Shown here: positions 49,857-57,961 of the stretch, piece after piece
How positions within the stretch are numbered: position 1 is the stretch's first letter
How the letters are laid out: each line of letters starts with the position of its first letter
Source: Planctomycetota bacterium
GTDB taxonomy: Bacteria > Planctomycetota > Planctomycetia > Pirellulales > Pirellulaceae
DNA length: 64,000 bases
Assembly (NCBI GenBank): GCA_014381825.1
Contig: JACNKX010000095.1
Location: forward strand, 62,001-126,000
Reading direction: 5' to 3'
The notes under the pieces: model-generated
The model's input: only the letters and a program-made list of their open reading frames with translations
The model's database searches: none
Told to the model about the DNA's origin: nothing
Made by a program: the position numbers and the translations under genes

Positions 49857-50846
49857 ATGCTGATTCTTAACGCCGAAGACGTCCGACGTGCATTGCCAAT
49901 GCGTGATGCGATCGAGGCGATGAAACAAGCGTTCGCTGCGTTGAGTGCTAACCGCACGATCGTGCCTGCTCGGATTCACATGGACCTCGATCGTAACGAG
50001 GGTGTCAGTCTGTTCATGCCTGCTTATGTCGATGACGATGATCCGGAACAACAAGCGTTGACCATCAAGGCAGTCTCGCTCTTTGATCACAATCAATCGC
50101 ACGGCTTGGCGCGGATTCAGGCAGCCGTGCTAGTGCTCGATCCAACGACTGGGTGTCCGATCGCCATGTTCGAAGGTGCGACGCTCACCGGAATTCGAAC
50201 TGCGGCGGCATCCGGCGCGGCAACGGATCTGCTGGCTCGGGAAGACAGTCGCAAGCTGGCGGTGTTCGGAGCGGGTGTACAAGCGCGGACGCACGTTGAA
50301 GCCGTTTGTGCGGTTCGCGATATCGAAGAGATCGCGGTCTATGGACCGACTTTGCCGAAGGTCGAAAGGCTGATTGAAGAGATGCGTTGTCGAGTAAACG
50401 GGCGACTTTACGCAGCTGCCAGTCAAGAGGATGCGGCTCGAGATGCAGATATCATTTGTGCGACGACGACTTCGAGTACTCCGATCTTCGAAGATGTGGA
50501 CGTTCAGCCAGGAACACATATCAACGCTGTCGGGTCATATAAGCCAGTGAATCGCGAGATACCTGCCGAAACCGTTATCCGCTCACTAGTTGTCGTCGAT
50601 AGCCGTGAAGCCGCGTGGGAAGAAGCAGGCGACTTGATCCAACCACTCGAAGCCGGACAAATTACGCGCAATCACATTCATGCAGAACTCGGCGAGATAG
50701 TCTTGGGCGAGAAGACCGGTCGCTCAAGCAGCGAGCAAATCACTTTCTTTAAATCTGTTGGCATTGCTGTTCAGGATGCGTTTGCCGCGAAGGCTGCACT
50801 TGCTAATGCCAAGGCATCGGGAATCGGGCAGACTGTCGATTGGTAA
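49857..50846 (+). CDS. Ornithine cyclodeaminase/mu-crystallin family reductase, likely delta1-pyrroline-2-carboxylate reductase
   Basis: The 329-residue protein has the family start (LNAEDVRRALPMRDAIEAMK), a Rossmann motif AVFGAGVQARTHVEA near residue 132, and the central TLTGIRTAAASGAATDLLA. Family members include ornithine cyclodeaminase, alanine dehydrogenase and NAD(P)H-dependent delta1-pyrroline-2-carboxylate reductases. The nearby enolase-superfamily dehydratase makes the last most likely: it would reduce the dehydration product to L-proline. Its TAA stop overlaps a long inverted repeat. Confidence 0.75.
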   Translation: MLILNAEDVRRALPMRDAIEAMKQAFAALSANRTIVPARIHMDLDRNEGVSLFMPAYVDDDDPEQQALTIKAVSLFDHNQSHGLARIQAAVLVLDPTTGCPIAMFEGATLTGIRTAAASGAATDLLAREDSRKLAVFGAGVQARTHVEAVCAVRDIEEIAVYGPTLPKVERLIEEMRCRVNGRLYAAASQEDAARDADIICATTTSSTPIFEDVDVQPGTHINAVGSYKPVNREIPAETVIRSLVVVDSREAAWEEAGDLIQPLEAGQITRNHIHAELGEIVLGEKTGRSSSEQITFFKSVGIAVQDAFAAKAALANAKASGIGQTVDW

Positions 50847-50918
50847 CCACGAAAGGCACGAATTACACGAAGGGGGGAACAGCACTGCAGATCGATACCT
50901 TTCGTGCCTTTCGTGGTT
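50845..50918. repeat. Perfect 18-bp inverted repeat with 9-bp periodicity
   Basis: Arms at 50845-50862 and 50901-50918 are exact inverted copies. CACGAA occurs three times at 9-bp spacing in the left part (50848, 50857, 50866), and its complement twice at 9-bp spacing on the right. The left arm includes the last two bases of the reductase stop codon. The element lies between convergent genes and could work as a bidirectional terminator, though no T-run follows. Confidence 0.7.
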
Positions 50919-50937
50919 GTTCAATCCGCGCGAAGAA

Positions 50938-52599
50938 CTACGACGTTGCCGCAAAGCTCTTATCAACAATTGCGGCACCAACAGAATCACCAAATGCATT
51001 CACAGCCGTTCGGAATCGGTCAAGCAACCAATCGATTGGCAAGATCAATCCGATCAACTCCAGCGGCAAGCCGACGGCGTTCAGCACGATCAACATCGTG
51101 ACGAGGCCAGCTTCGGGAATGCCTGCGGCTCCGATGGCCGCGAGCGTTGCTGTGACGGCGATCACGAATTGTTTGTCGAACGTGAGGACGAACGTGGGAT
51201 CGACGATCGCGTATGCCTGCGCAATGAAGATCGCTGCCGCAGCTTCATACAGCGCTGTCCCGTCCATGTTGATCGTTGCACCAAGCGGCAACACAAACTC
51301 TGTCGATCGAGACGAAACTCCCGCGCGTTTTTCGGCGCATTCCATCGTCACCGGTAGCGTTGCTGTCGAACTGGCGGTCGAAAACGCTGTTAAGATCGCT
51401 TGCGACATCTGGCCGAAGAATTGAATCGGGTTTCGCTTTGTGAAGATCCAAAGAAGCAGCGGTAACGTAAATAAGGCGTGAACGCCGAGGCCCGTCAGCA
51501 CGCTGGTCATATACCAAGCTTGGGTCTTTAAGAGCGTCAGGAATTGGCCGTCCATCTGTGCCTTCGAGAAGCGAGCGGCAACCAAACAGAAAATGCCCAG
51601 CGGAGCGAGTTTCATCAACAGCAGGATGAAGCTCATCAACGCGTCGTTGATACTGACGACTAACGCCGAGATCGTCTTTGATTTCTCGCCCATTGTGGTC
51701 AACATCCCGCCAAACACGATACTGAATACGATCAGCGGTAGCAGATTGATTTCGACCATCGAGGCGAGCAAGTTTCCAGTGAACAGCATGAGGATCAGGT
51801 TCCGAAAAATCTCGCCGATCGATGGCGGACCCGGAACGAGATAGGCCTCGATGATGCTGCTTGTGCCTCCTTGTTGAGGCTCGAAGCTAAGCCGTACGTA
51901 CGCCGCTTCTTCGGGCACAGGAATCGGTGTCGGGGCGCGATGTATGCTTTCTTCCGTGCCTGCTGTGAATGTTCCGCCTTCAACATCGACGAAAACATTT
52001 CCATCGCGGCTCCACTTTAGTTGCGCCTGTGCCGGAGTCGTTGCGTCACCGACTTGATCGATGACAACCCGAACATTCCAGCTACCGTTGTCGCCCACGG
52101 AAACATTCTTGCTCTCGCTGGCGATCTGTGTGCGATCGCCGGTGACATTGTGCCATTCGAACTTCTTTCCGCTCTTGCGTCCCGCGACATGCGAAACCGT
52201 TTCTTCACCTTCTTGGCGAGCGTCTTCGACCAGCTTCTTATCGATGCCTCGCCCGGGATTCACAATATTTACGACGATCAACCCCGTCGTAACTGCCAAC
52301 ACGGTCGTGCAAAGATAATACGAAACGGAGTAGGCGCCAGGTCGCCCAAGTTTGCGAACATCGCCGAGCCCAAGAATGCCGCTCATGACGCTGGCCATCA
52401 CCAACGGAACAACGACCATCTGCAACATACGAAGAAAGACTTCACCACCGACGTCGAAGATCGAAACGTAGGGCCGAAAGCTCTCGCCGAAGGCAGCGGG
52501 ACCTGCGATCGCGACCACAACCGCCAAGACGATCGCCCCGACGATGTAGAGAGTCAAATGCGAATGTCCACCCGTTTTCTTCTTCGATTGCTTCGCCAT
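50938..52599 (-). CDS. Dicarboxylate/amino acid:cation symporter with an inserted extracellular domain
   Basis: The 553-residue membrane protein is a member of the DAACS/glutamate transporter family. The serine-rich hairpin (STASSTATLPVTMECAEK) and the NMDGTA motif near residue 430 are intact, as are the membrane helices. Between residues about 130 and 245, after VNPGRGIDKKL, it has roughly 110 extra residues that are beta-rich and hydrophilic (SVGDNGSWNVRVVIDQVGD, YVRLSFEPQQGGTSS), where relatives have a short loop; normal length is about 420. The ATG at 52599 has AGGACC upstream. The substrate is unknown; the neighbouring hydroxyproline-type enzymes suggest an amino acid. Confidence 0.85.
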   Translation of the reverse strand: MAKQSKKKTGGHSHLTLYIVGAIVLAVVVAIAGPAAFGESFRPYVSIFDVGGEVFLRMLQMVVVPLVMASVMSGILGLGDVRKLGRPGAYSVSYYLCTTVLAVTTGLIVVNIVNPGRGIDKKLVEDARQEGEETVSHVAGRKSGKKFEWHNVTGDRTQIASESKNVSVGDNGSWNVRVVIDQVGDATTPAQAQLKWSRDGNVFVDVEGGTFTAGTEESIHRAPTPIPVPEEAAYVRLSFEPQQGGTSSIIEAYLVPGPPSIGEIFRNLILMLFTGNLLASMVEINLLPLIVFSIVFGGMLTTMGEKSKTISALVVSINDALMSFILLLMKLAPLGIFCLVAARFSKAQMDGQFLTLLKTQAWYMTSVLTGLGVHALFTLPLLLWIFTKRNPIQFFGQMSQAILTAFSTASSTATLPVTMECAEKRAGVSSRSTEFVLPLGATINMDGTALYEAAAAIFIAQAYAIVDPTFVLTFDKQFVIAVTATLAAIGAAGIPEAGLVTMLIVLNAVGLPLELIGLILPIDWLLDRFRTAVNAFGDSVGAAIVDKSFAATS

Positions 52600-52734
52600 G
52601 ACGGTCCTGTCATCGTTTTGTCATTGTTCGCGCGAGAAGGGAATGTACTCGTCGGTCGGTATTCGCTTCGAGAGCCGCAGTCTTGATGCGTTGCGCTAAT
52701 CCTCTGGCATACAACTACTCTGGCATACAACCGC

Positions 52735-53163
52735 TTACGAGTTTGTGATCGATGCGAAACCGTCTTCGTAGATGCTCTTTACTAAAGCACAGGCGGAATC
52801 TTCTTCGCCAGGATCTGTCTCGAACTTTGATTGCCATTCGCCAAAAGTCTGCCCGGTCGCGGTGATTCGACGAAGCCGGACCGTGGCAACATAATTGCTG
52901 ACTGGAAGTGGGGCTTCAAGGATCGAGTACGTGCAGGAATGTTCGACGTCGGACAACGCGAGCAGCTGTTCGCGAATCGTGTCACCGCTGCCGGTCAACT
53001 GAAAGTTCCTCACACAACCGATCGCGTCTGCTGCCAAACCGTCTTCGATTTTGCTCGCGGCCACTAGCGGATGCCACTGCGGTAGGGCATTGAAGTCGCG
53101 GAGTACTTCCCATACGTTCTCAAGCGGAGCATCGATGATCGAGCTGACGTAAACTTCTGGCAT
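52735..53163 (-). CDS. SRPBCC/polyketide-cyclase-like small protein
   Basis: The 142-residue protein has the START/Bet v1-like (SRPBCC) pattern: VYVSSIIDAPLENVWEVLRD at the N-terminus followed by FNALPQWHP, then alternating strands (SCTYSILEAPLPVSNYVATV) and a C-terminal helix (ACALVKSIYEDGF). The fold has a hydrophobic cavity for a small ligand; the ligand and activity are unknown. It is cytoplasmic and apparently monocistronic. Confidence 0.75.
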   Translation of the reverse strand: MPEVYVSSIIDAPLENVWEVLRDFNALPQWHPLVAASKIEDGLAADAIGCVRNFQLTGSGDTIREQLLALSDVEHSCTYSILEAPLPVSNYVATVRLRRITATGQTFGEWQSKFETDPGEEDSACALVKSIYEDGFASITNS

Positions 53164-53246
53164 GGGTTTATCTCTGGAGTCGCGATAGGGACTTTAGCGG
53201 CCAATAGTGTAACGAATTCTCCCGCATGAAGGTACGAACGTAACCG

Positions 53247-54632
53247 ATGAGCAATACAAAGAACTCGGCGCTCGCTCGAGGATCTCTTGGGCGTCGTCTG
53301 ATTCAGGCTCTCAGCCTGTTGATCTTGCTCGTCATTGTTTCGCCTTACATCGTCGCCAAGACACCCTTACGAAATGTGTTACTCGGACGGGTTGGGGCGA
53401 AGAACGATCTACGACTTACCGCCAACTCGGCAGAGTTCGGTTGGTTGACGCCAATGACGTTACGAGGTGTCGTGATTGAACGCGGGCAACCGTCGCTCAA
53501 TGTGAGAATCAAACGAGTACAGCTGGAGCAGTCCTGGTTCGCCACTTGGGTTGCGTTGCCGGACGTCGGCCGAATTGAGATTACTTCGCCCGAGATTGAG
53601 TTGACGCTTCCTGGGGAGCCAATCGAAAGTGCCACGCCCAGCCCACCGGCTCGACCAATCGTCGGGGAGTTCTCCGTTCGCGATGCAACCTTTCGACTAC
53701 TCGCTGCGCGCGATCAGGGAGAAGTCATTCAGTTAGCTAATTTAGATTTGACTGCACGTATCGACTCCGACACGCGGGGACGCGTCTTGACAATCGAGCC
53801 AATCACGCTGCTCGACCGAACCGACCTCACGCCTGATTTATGTGATCGCGGCTTGCAGCTGGTTGCTCCCGTTTTGGCGAAATCGACTGCGGTCAGCGGC
53901 GCGGCATCGCTCGAAATCGTGAAGTGCAGCATCCCGTTGGCGACACAGGAAGATCAGGAGTCAATCCATCGCGCGACGATCTCTGGCACACTCCAACTGC
54001 ATCACGTTCAAACTAGCATGAAGGAGTCAATCTTCCGGGACGTCGCGGCTGTTGCTGCCGGAATGCTGCAAGTTGAACTGCCGGATACGATGCGAATTGC
54101 CGACAACACGGAAGTGTCCTTCGAGCTGAAGGACGGTCGTGTTCATCACGAAGGCCTGTCGTTTCTGCTGCCGGAGATCTCCGAGGACATGGTATGGACG
54201 ACCAAGGGATCTGTCGGCTTGGACGACACACTAGATCTAGTCGTGCAAGCACAACTTCCTTTTACTTTGGCGGGAGACGGCCCTTTGGCGAGTCGCCTCG
54301 CAGAGCAACCGATCGAGTTACACATCGGCGGGACGTTTGATCAACCCAAGTTGGAGTTACCCGAAAACCAGAATTGGTTGAGGAATGTCGCTGGTATCGC
54401 CACCGGCGAAGACGTTCCCGGCGACCTCCAGCCCTTAGCGGACACTGTCATCCAGTTGCTCGAACAAGCCCGAATCCGGCGGCAAGAAAACGAGGAAGAT
54501 GGAGTCCCGACGGTGCTGGATCGGATGCGAGAACGGTTGCAGAAGGGCCGCGAGAAACGAAGGCAGCGCACCCAACCGGACGAGCCTCCTGAGCCGGACC
54601 TCGGTGACCCCGACGGCTCCACAAGTCTTTGA
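53247..54632 (+). CDS. AsmA-like membrane-anchored protein of unknown function
   Basis: The 461-residue protein has a membrane helix (ALSLLILLVIVSPYIV) near residue 30 and a long beta-rich periplasmic part with the rhythm of AsmA-like proteins (LTANSAEFGWLTPMTLRGVV, VGRIEITSPEIELTLPGE, LDDTLDLVVQAQLPFTLAG). It ends in a charged tail rich in R, E and P. AsmA-like proteins are linked to envelope lipid traffic; assignment here rests on pattern only. It is followed by larC 133 bases downstream. Confidence 0.5.
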   Translation: MSNTKNSALARGSLGRRLIQALSLLILLVIVSPYIVAKTPLRNVLLGRVGAKNDLRLTANSAEFGWLTPMTLRGVVIERGQPSLNVRIKRVQLEQSWFATWVALPDVGRIEITSPEIELTLPGEPIESATPSPPARPIVGEFSVRDATFRLLAARDQGEVIQLANLDLTARIDSDTRGRVLTIEPITLLDRTDLTPDLCDRGLQLVAPVLAKSTAVSGAASLEIVKCSIPLATQEDQESIHRATISGTLQLHHVQTSMKESIFRDVAAVAAGMLQVELPDTMRIADNTEVSFELKDGRVHHEGLSFLLPEISEDMVWTTKGSVGLDDTLDLVVQAQLPFTLAGDGPLASRLAEQPIELHIGGTFDQPKLELPENQNWLRNVAGIATGEDVPGDLQPLADTVIQLLEQARIRRQENEEDGVPTVLDRMRERLQKGREKRRQRTQPDEPPEPDLGDPDGSTSL

Positions 54633-54765
54633 ACGATTACAAAACCTGTCGTGCACCTGTTTGCTCTTGCTTTGCAGGGCTTGCGCGGCGAAATTAGGCA
54701 ACTTAAATATTACGAGCTCGGCTGGCGACACGCGGACGCGATTTGAGCGCTGCGATAGGAACACT

Positions 54766-55929
54766 ATGAAAATTGCTTACTTTGATTGCACGAGCGGTAT
54801 AAGCGGCGATATGACGCTTGGAACGCTGGTTGATGCTGGCGTTGATCTCGGGGCGATTCAGGAGGGAATCGACTCGCTTGGTTTACCTAGTTGCAAACTC
54901 GTGGCTGAGGAAGTGCATCGACATGGCTTTCGAGCGACGAAAATCGACGTCCAGCATGAGCCGGAACATGCTCACCGTCATCTGCATCAGATTACCGATA
55001 TGATCGACGGTAGCTCAATTAGTGCGTCGCAGAAAGAATTGGCGAAGCGGATCTTCACTCGGCTTGGCGAAGCAGAAGCCAAAGTTCACGGCACGACGAT
55101 TCGCAAAGTTCACTTTCATGAAGTGGGGGCCGTCGATTCGATTGCCGACATCGTTGGCAGCGCGATCGGGTTGGATTTGTTGCGAGTCGACCGAATCGTG
55201 TGTTCACCGATCCCGACTGGTAACGGCCACATCGTGATTGCTCATGGGCGCGTTGCGGTACCGGCGCCAGCGACCGCCGAGTTGCTCAAAGGAATTCCGA
55301 TCGAAGCGTCTGCGATCGAATGCGAACTGACGACTCCGACCGGGGCGGCGATTGCCGCGACCGTGGTAGACGAATTTGGACCGTTGCCGGGAATGATGAT
55401 CGAGACGATCGGATATGGCGCAGGAACGAAAGAGCTGACCGAGCAGGCCAATGTTCTGCGGCTGATCATTGGCGAGACGGATGACGACACGCACTCGGAC
55501 CAGATTTGGGTCTTGGAGACGAATCTCGACGATATCAGCGGAGAGGTGGTCGGACATTGCAGCAACTTGTTGGCGGAGGCTGGGGCTTTGGACGTCTATA
55601 CCACGGCGATCCAGATGAAAAAGAACCGCCCCGGTATGAAGCTCAGCGTGCTTTGTGACGGAAGCCACATCAAGAGACTTGAAAAGATCATTTTTCGCGA
55701 GACATCAACGCTTGGCGTGCGCCGCTGGCCAGCTAGCCGCCACAAGCTTGAACGTCGGCAGCATATCGTCGAAACACAGTATGGAGCCGTTGAGGGAAAA
55801 CTCGCTATTCTCGCCGATGGGAGTACGAGTTTTTCACCGGAGTACGAGTCTTGTCGCCAGATTGCCGAAGATAAGAGTGTGGCGTTGAAGGATGTGTACG
55901 AAGAGGCACGCCGCGCCTATCGTGACTGA
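54766..55929 (+). CDS. larC: LarC-like nickel insertion protein
   Basis: The 387-residue protein starts with the LarC signature FDCTSGISGDMTLGTLVDAG and contains FHEVGAVDSIADIVG near residue 115, CSPIPTGNGHIV near 145 and ETNLDDISGEVVGH near 250. LarC inserts nickel into the pincer nucleotide cofactor used by lactate racemase and related enzymes, using CTP. The ATG at 54766 with AGGA upstream is chosen over upstream in-frame starts. larB, larE and larA are not in the window, so the client enzyme is not known. Confidence 0.85.
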   Translation: MKIAYFDCTSGISGDMTLGTLVDAGVDLGAIQEGIDSLGLPSCKLVAEEVHRHGFRATKIDVQHEPEHAHRHLHQITDMIDGSSISASQKELAKRIFTRLGEAEAKVHGTTIRKVHFHEVGAVDSIADIVGSAIGLDLLRVDRIVCSPIPTGNGHIVIAHGRVAVPAPATAELLKGIPIEASAIECELTTPTGAAIAATVVDEFGPLPGMMIETIGYGAGTKELTEQANVLRLIIGETDDDTHSDQIWVLETNLDDISGEVVGHCSNLLAEAGALDVYTTAIQMKKNRPGMKLSVLCDGSHIKRLEKIIFRETSTLGVRRWPASRHKLERRQHIVETQYGAVEGKLAILADGSTSFSPEYESCRQIAEDKSVALKDVYEEARRAYRD

Positions 55930-55970
55930 GTCTCGCAGCCAAACACCTCGCGTCGAATGGAGAGACCGAG

Positions 55971-56576
55971 ATGCATCTACTAGCTAACATTCCGGCGCAG
56001 GCAATGTTAGGTGTCGGAATCCTGATGCTGGTCGTTCTTTTGTTCCGCCGTCTGCGACGATATCAGCGTAAGACTCGGAAGGAACAAAGGTCTGGTAATC
56101 GGAGTTCCGCTAGTCGTCAAAAACTTGACGAGGCCCGCGCCGCCACACCGCTCCTTGATGCGCCTCCAGAACTCCTCCGCTGGCAAGTCGAATTGCACGA
56201 GACAGCTCGCGATCTGAAAGCGGAACTTGATTCGAAGTTAAGTTTGCTACAAGCGACTATTCGTCTCGCTAGCGAAGAGTCATTGCGACTTGAAACGGCG
56301 ATCGCGCGAGCGGAGCAGTTAGGGATTTCGCCTTGTCCGGATGCGCTCGCGACGATCGAAGCGCTGAATGAAGGCGATACTTCTGTTAGTGACGATCTAC
56401 CGGATTCGTCGAGCTTGATTGCTGACAGCCTGACAACAAATCGCGACGCTGTCTACGAACTTGCGGACCAAGGACTTTCCGCCAGTTCGATCGCGCAATC
56501 AATTGGCGCACCACTTGGCGACGTCGAGTTGATGATGAGCCTAAGATCGGAGCCCAGCTCGTCGGACGCGACATGA
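55971..56576 (+). CDS. Small membrane protein with coiled coil and C-terminal HTH-like motif
   Basis: The 201-residue protein has one N-terminal membrane helix (AMLGVGILMLVVLLF), a basic segment, a coiled coil at about 75-125 (LHETARDLKAELDSKLSLLQ) and a C-terminal helix-turn-helix-like segment (VYELADQGLSASSIAQSIGA followed by PLGDVELMMSL). This layout resembles DUF6115-type proteins of unknown function. GGAGAG lies upstream of the ATG. It converges with the DUF1501 gene 19 bases downstream. Confidence 0.55.
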   Translation: MHLLANIPAQAMLGVGILMLVVLLFRRLRRYQRKTRKEQRSGNRSSASRQKLDEARAATPLLDAPPELLRWQVELHETARDLKAELDSKLSLLQATIRLASEESLRLETAIARAEQLGISPCPDALATIEALNEGDTSVSDDLPDSSSLIADSLTTNRDAVYELADQGLSASSIAQSIGAPLGDVELMMSLRSEPSSSDAT

Positions 56577-56595
56577 TTGAGCGTCGCCATTGTGG

Positions 56596-57954
56596 TCACG
56601 CGATGATGTCTTGAATTGTGTCACCGCCGATGATGAGCGGTCGGTCGTTCCGATCGTGGATCTCCGTCGCTGGGTCGATGCCAAGCAGTGAGTACATTGT
56701 CGCTGCGAGGTCTTCTGGCTTGACCGGGTTCTCGGCAGGGAATTTTGCGTGTGAGTCGGACGCACCATAAACATGGCCGCCTTTGACTCCGCCGCCAGCG
56801 AGCAACGCCGTGTAGCATTGTGGCCAATGATCGCGGCTGAGATTCTTGTTGATGTCCGGTGTGCGACCGAACTCACCCATCCAGACGACGAGTGTATCTT
56901 CCAGCAAGCCACGTTCTTCGAGATCGTCGAGCAGCGTTGGTAGCGTCTGGTCCGTGATCGGAAGATGGTATTTGTCGACGATCTTATACATGCGAGTGTC
57001 GTCAAAGCCGTGCGTGTCCCAACCGCCATCACCCACGCGACGCCCACCGATGCTGTTCGAGAAGTAGACCGTGACGAACTTCACACCGGATTCAACCAAC
57101 CGCCGCGCCATCAGGCAACTTTGCCCGTAGGAGGTGCGCCCGTACCGATCGCGAACGACTTCCTTTTCTGCAGATAGATCAAACGCCTTTCTCACGCGAT
57201 CTGAAGTAAGCATCGAGATTGCACGTTCGTAATAATCATCGAACCCACGAGCTTCGCCTGAGTATTCGAGCAATTTCGCTTGTCGGTCGACGAGTTTTTG
57301 CATCGACCGGCGCCGAGTGAGACGATCGACCGACAAGCCTTGCGGCAGCGAAAGCTCCGGCAAGCGAAAGTTCGCATCGTTCGGATCTTCCAAGAACAAC
57401 AGTGGGTCATGCGCTTTGCCAAGGAAACTGGCGTGTTGAGCCGGGACGATGGAACCATCGCGGATGACGTGTGGATACGAAACAAACGAAGGCATTCCGT
57501 TCGTGTTCGGCAAGAGATGATCGACGACGCTGCCATAAGCTGGATACAGATCGAGCGAGTCTCGCAAGCGTTGATCATCCGCCGGCGGAGCGTGTCCGCT
57601 GAGCGCGTAATAGCCGGCGGACGCGTGGTTCTTCATCGAGTGCGTCATCGTCCGGATGAGCGATACATGATGCATCCGCTTTGCCAACTCGGGCAGCAGT
57701 TCGCAGACTTCGATTCCTGGTGCGCTGGACGAGATCGGTCGGTACGGACTTCGAACGGTCGCTGGTGCGTCGGGCTTCATATCGAACGTATCAAGCTGGC
57801 TCGGGCCGCCCCATTGAAACAAAAAAATGACCGACTTGGCTCGTGGCTTGATTGCCGACTTGCTCTCGGCCGCCTGTACTAACTTCGGCAGCGTAAGCCC
57901 CAGTAAGCCTTGGCCACCGATTCGCAACATCGTTCGTCTTGAAAGTTTTGTCAT
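56596..57954 (-). CDS. DUF1501 family protein, twin-arginine exported (second copy)
   Basis: The 452-residue protein begins MTKLSRRTMLRIGGQGLLGL, a twin-arginine signal, at ATG 57954; longer in-frame readings upstream would invade the neighbouring gene. The body is DUF1501: VIFLFQWGGPSQLDTFDMKP, PYRPISSSAPGIEVCE, MTHSMKNHASAGYYALSGH, GGWDTHGFDDTRMYK and WMGEFGRTPDINKN. It is encoded seven bases after the DUF1549/DUF1553 gene. Such pairs are characteristic of planctomycetes; the function is unknown. Confidence 0.9.
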   Translation of the reverse strand: MTKLSRRTMLRIGGQGLLGLTLPKLVQAAESKSAIKPRAKSVIFLFQWGGPSQLDTFDMKPDAPATVRSPYRPISSSAPGIEVCELLPELAKRMHHVSLIRTMTHSMKNHASAGYYALSGHAPPADDQRLRDSLDLYPAYGSVVDHLLPNTNGMPSFVSYPHVIRDGSIVPAQHASFLGKAHDPLLFLEDPNDANFRLPELSLPQGLSVDRLTRRRSMQKLVDRQAKLLEYSGEARGFDDYYERAISMLTSDRVRKAFDLSAEKEVVRDRYGRTSYGQSCLMARRLVESGVKFVTVYFSNSIGGRRVGDGGWDTHGFDDTRMYKIVDKYHLPITDQTLPTLLDDLEERGLLEDTLVVWMGEFGRTPDINKNLSRDHWPQCYTALLAGGGVKGGHVYGASDSHAKFPAENPVKPEDLAATMYSLLGIDPATEIHDRNDRPLIIGGDTIQDIIA

Positions 57955-57961
57955 CAGAATC

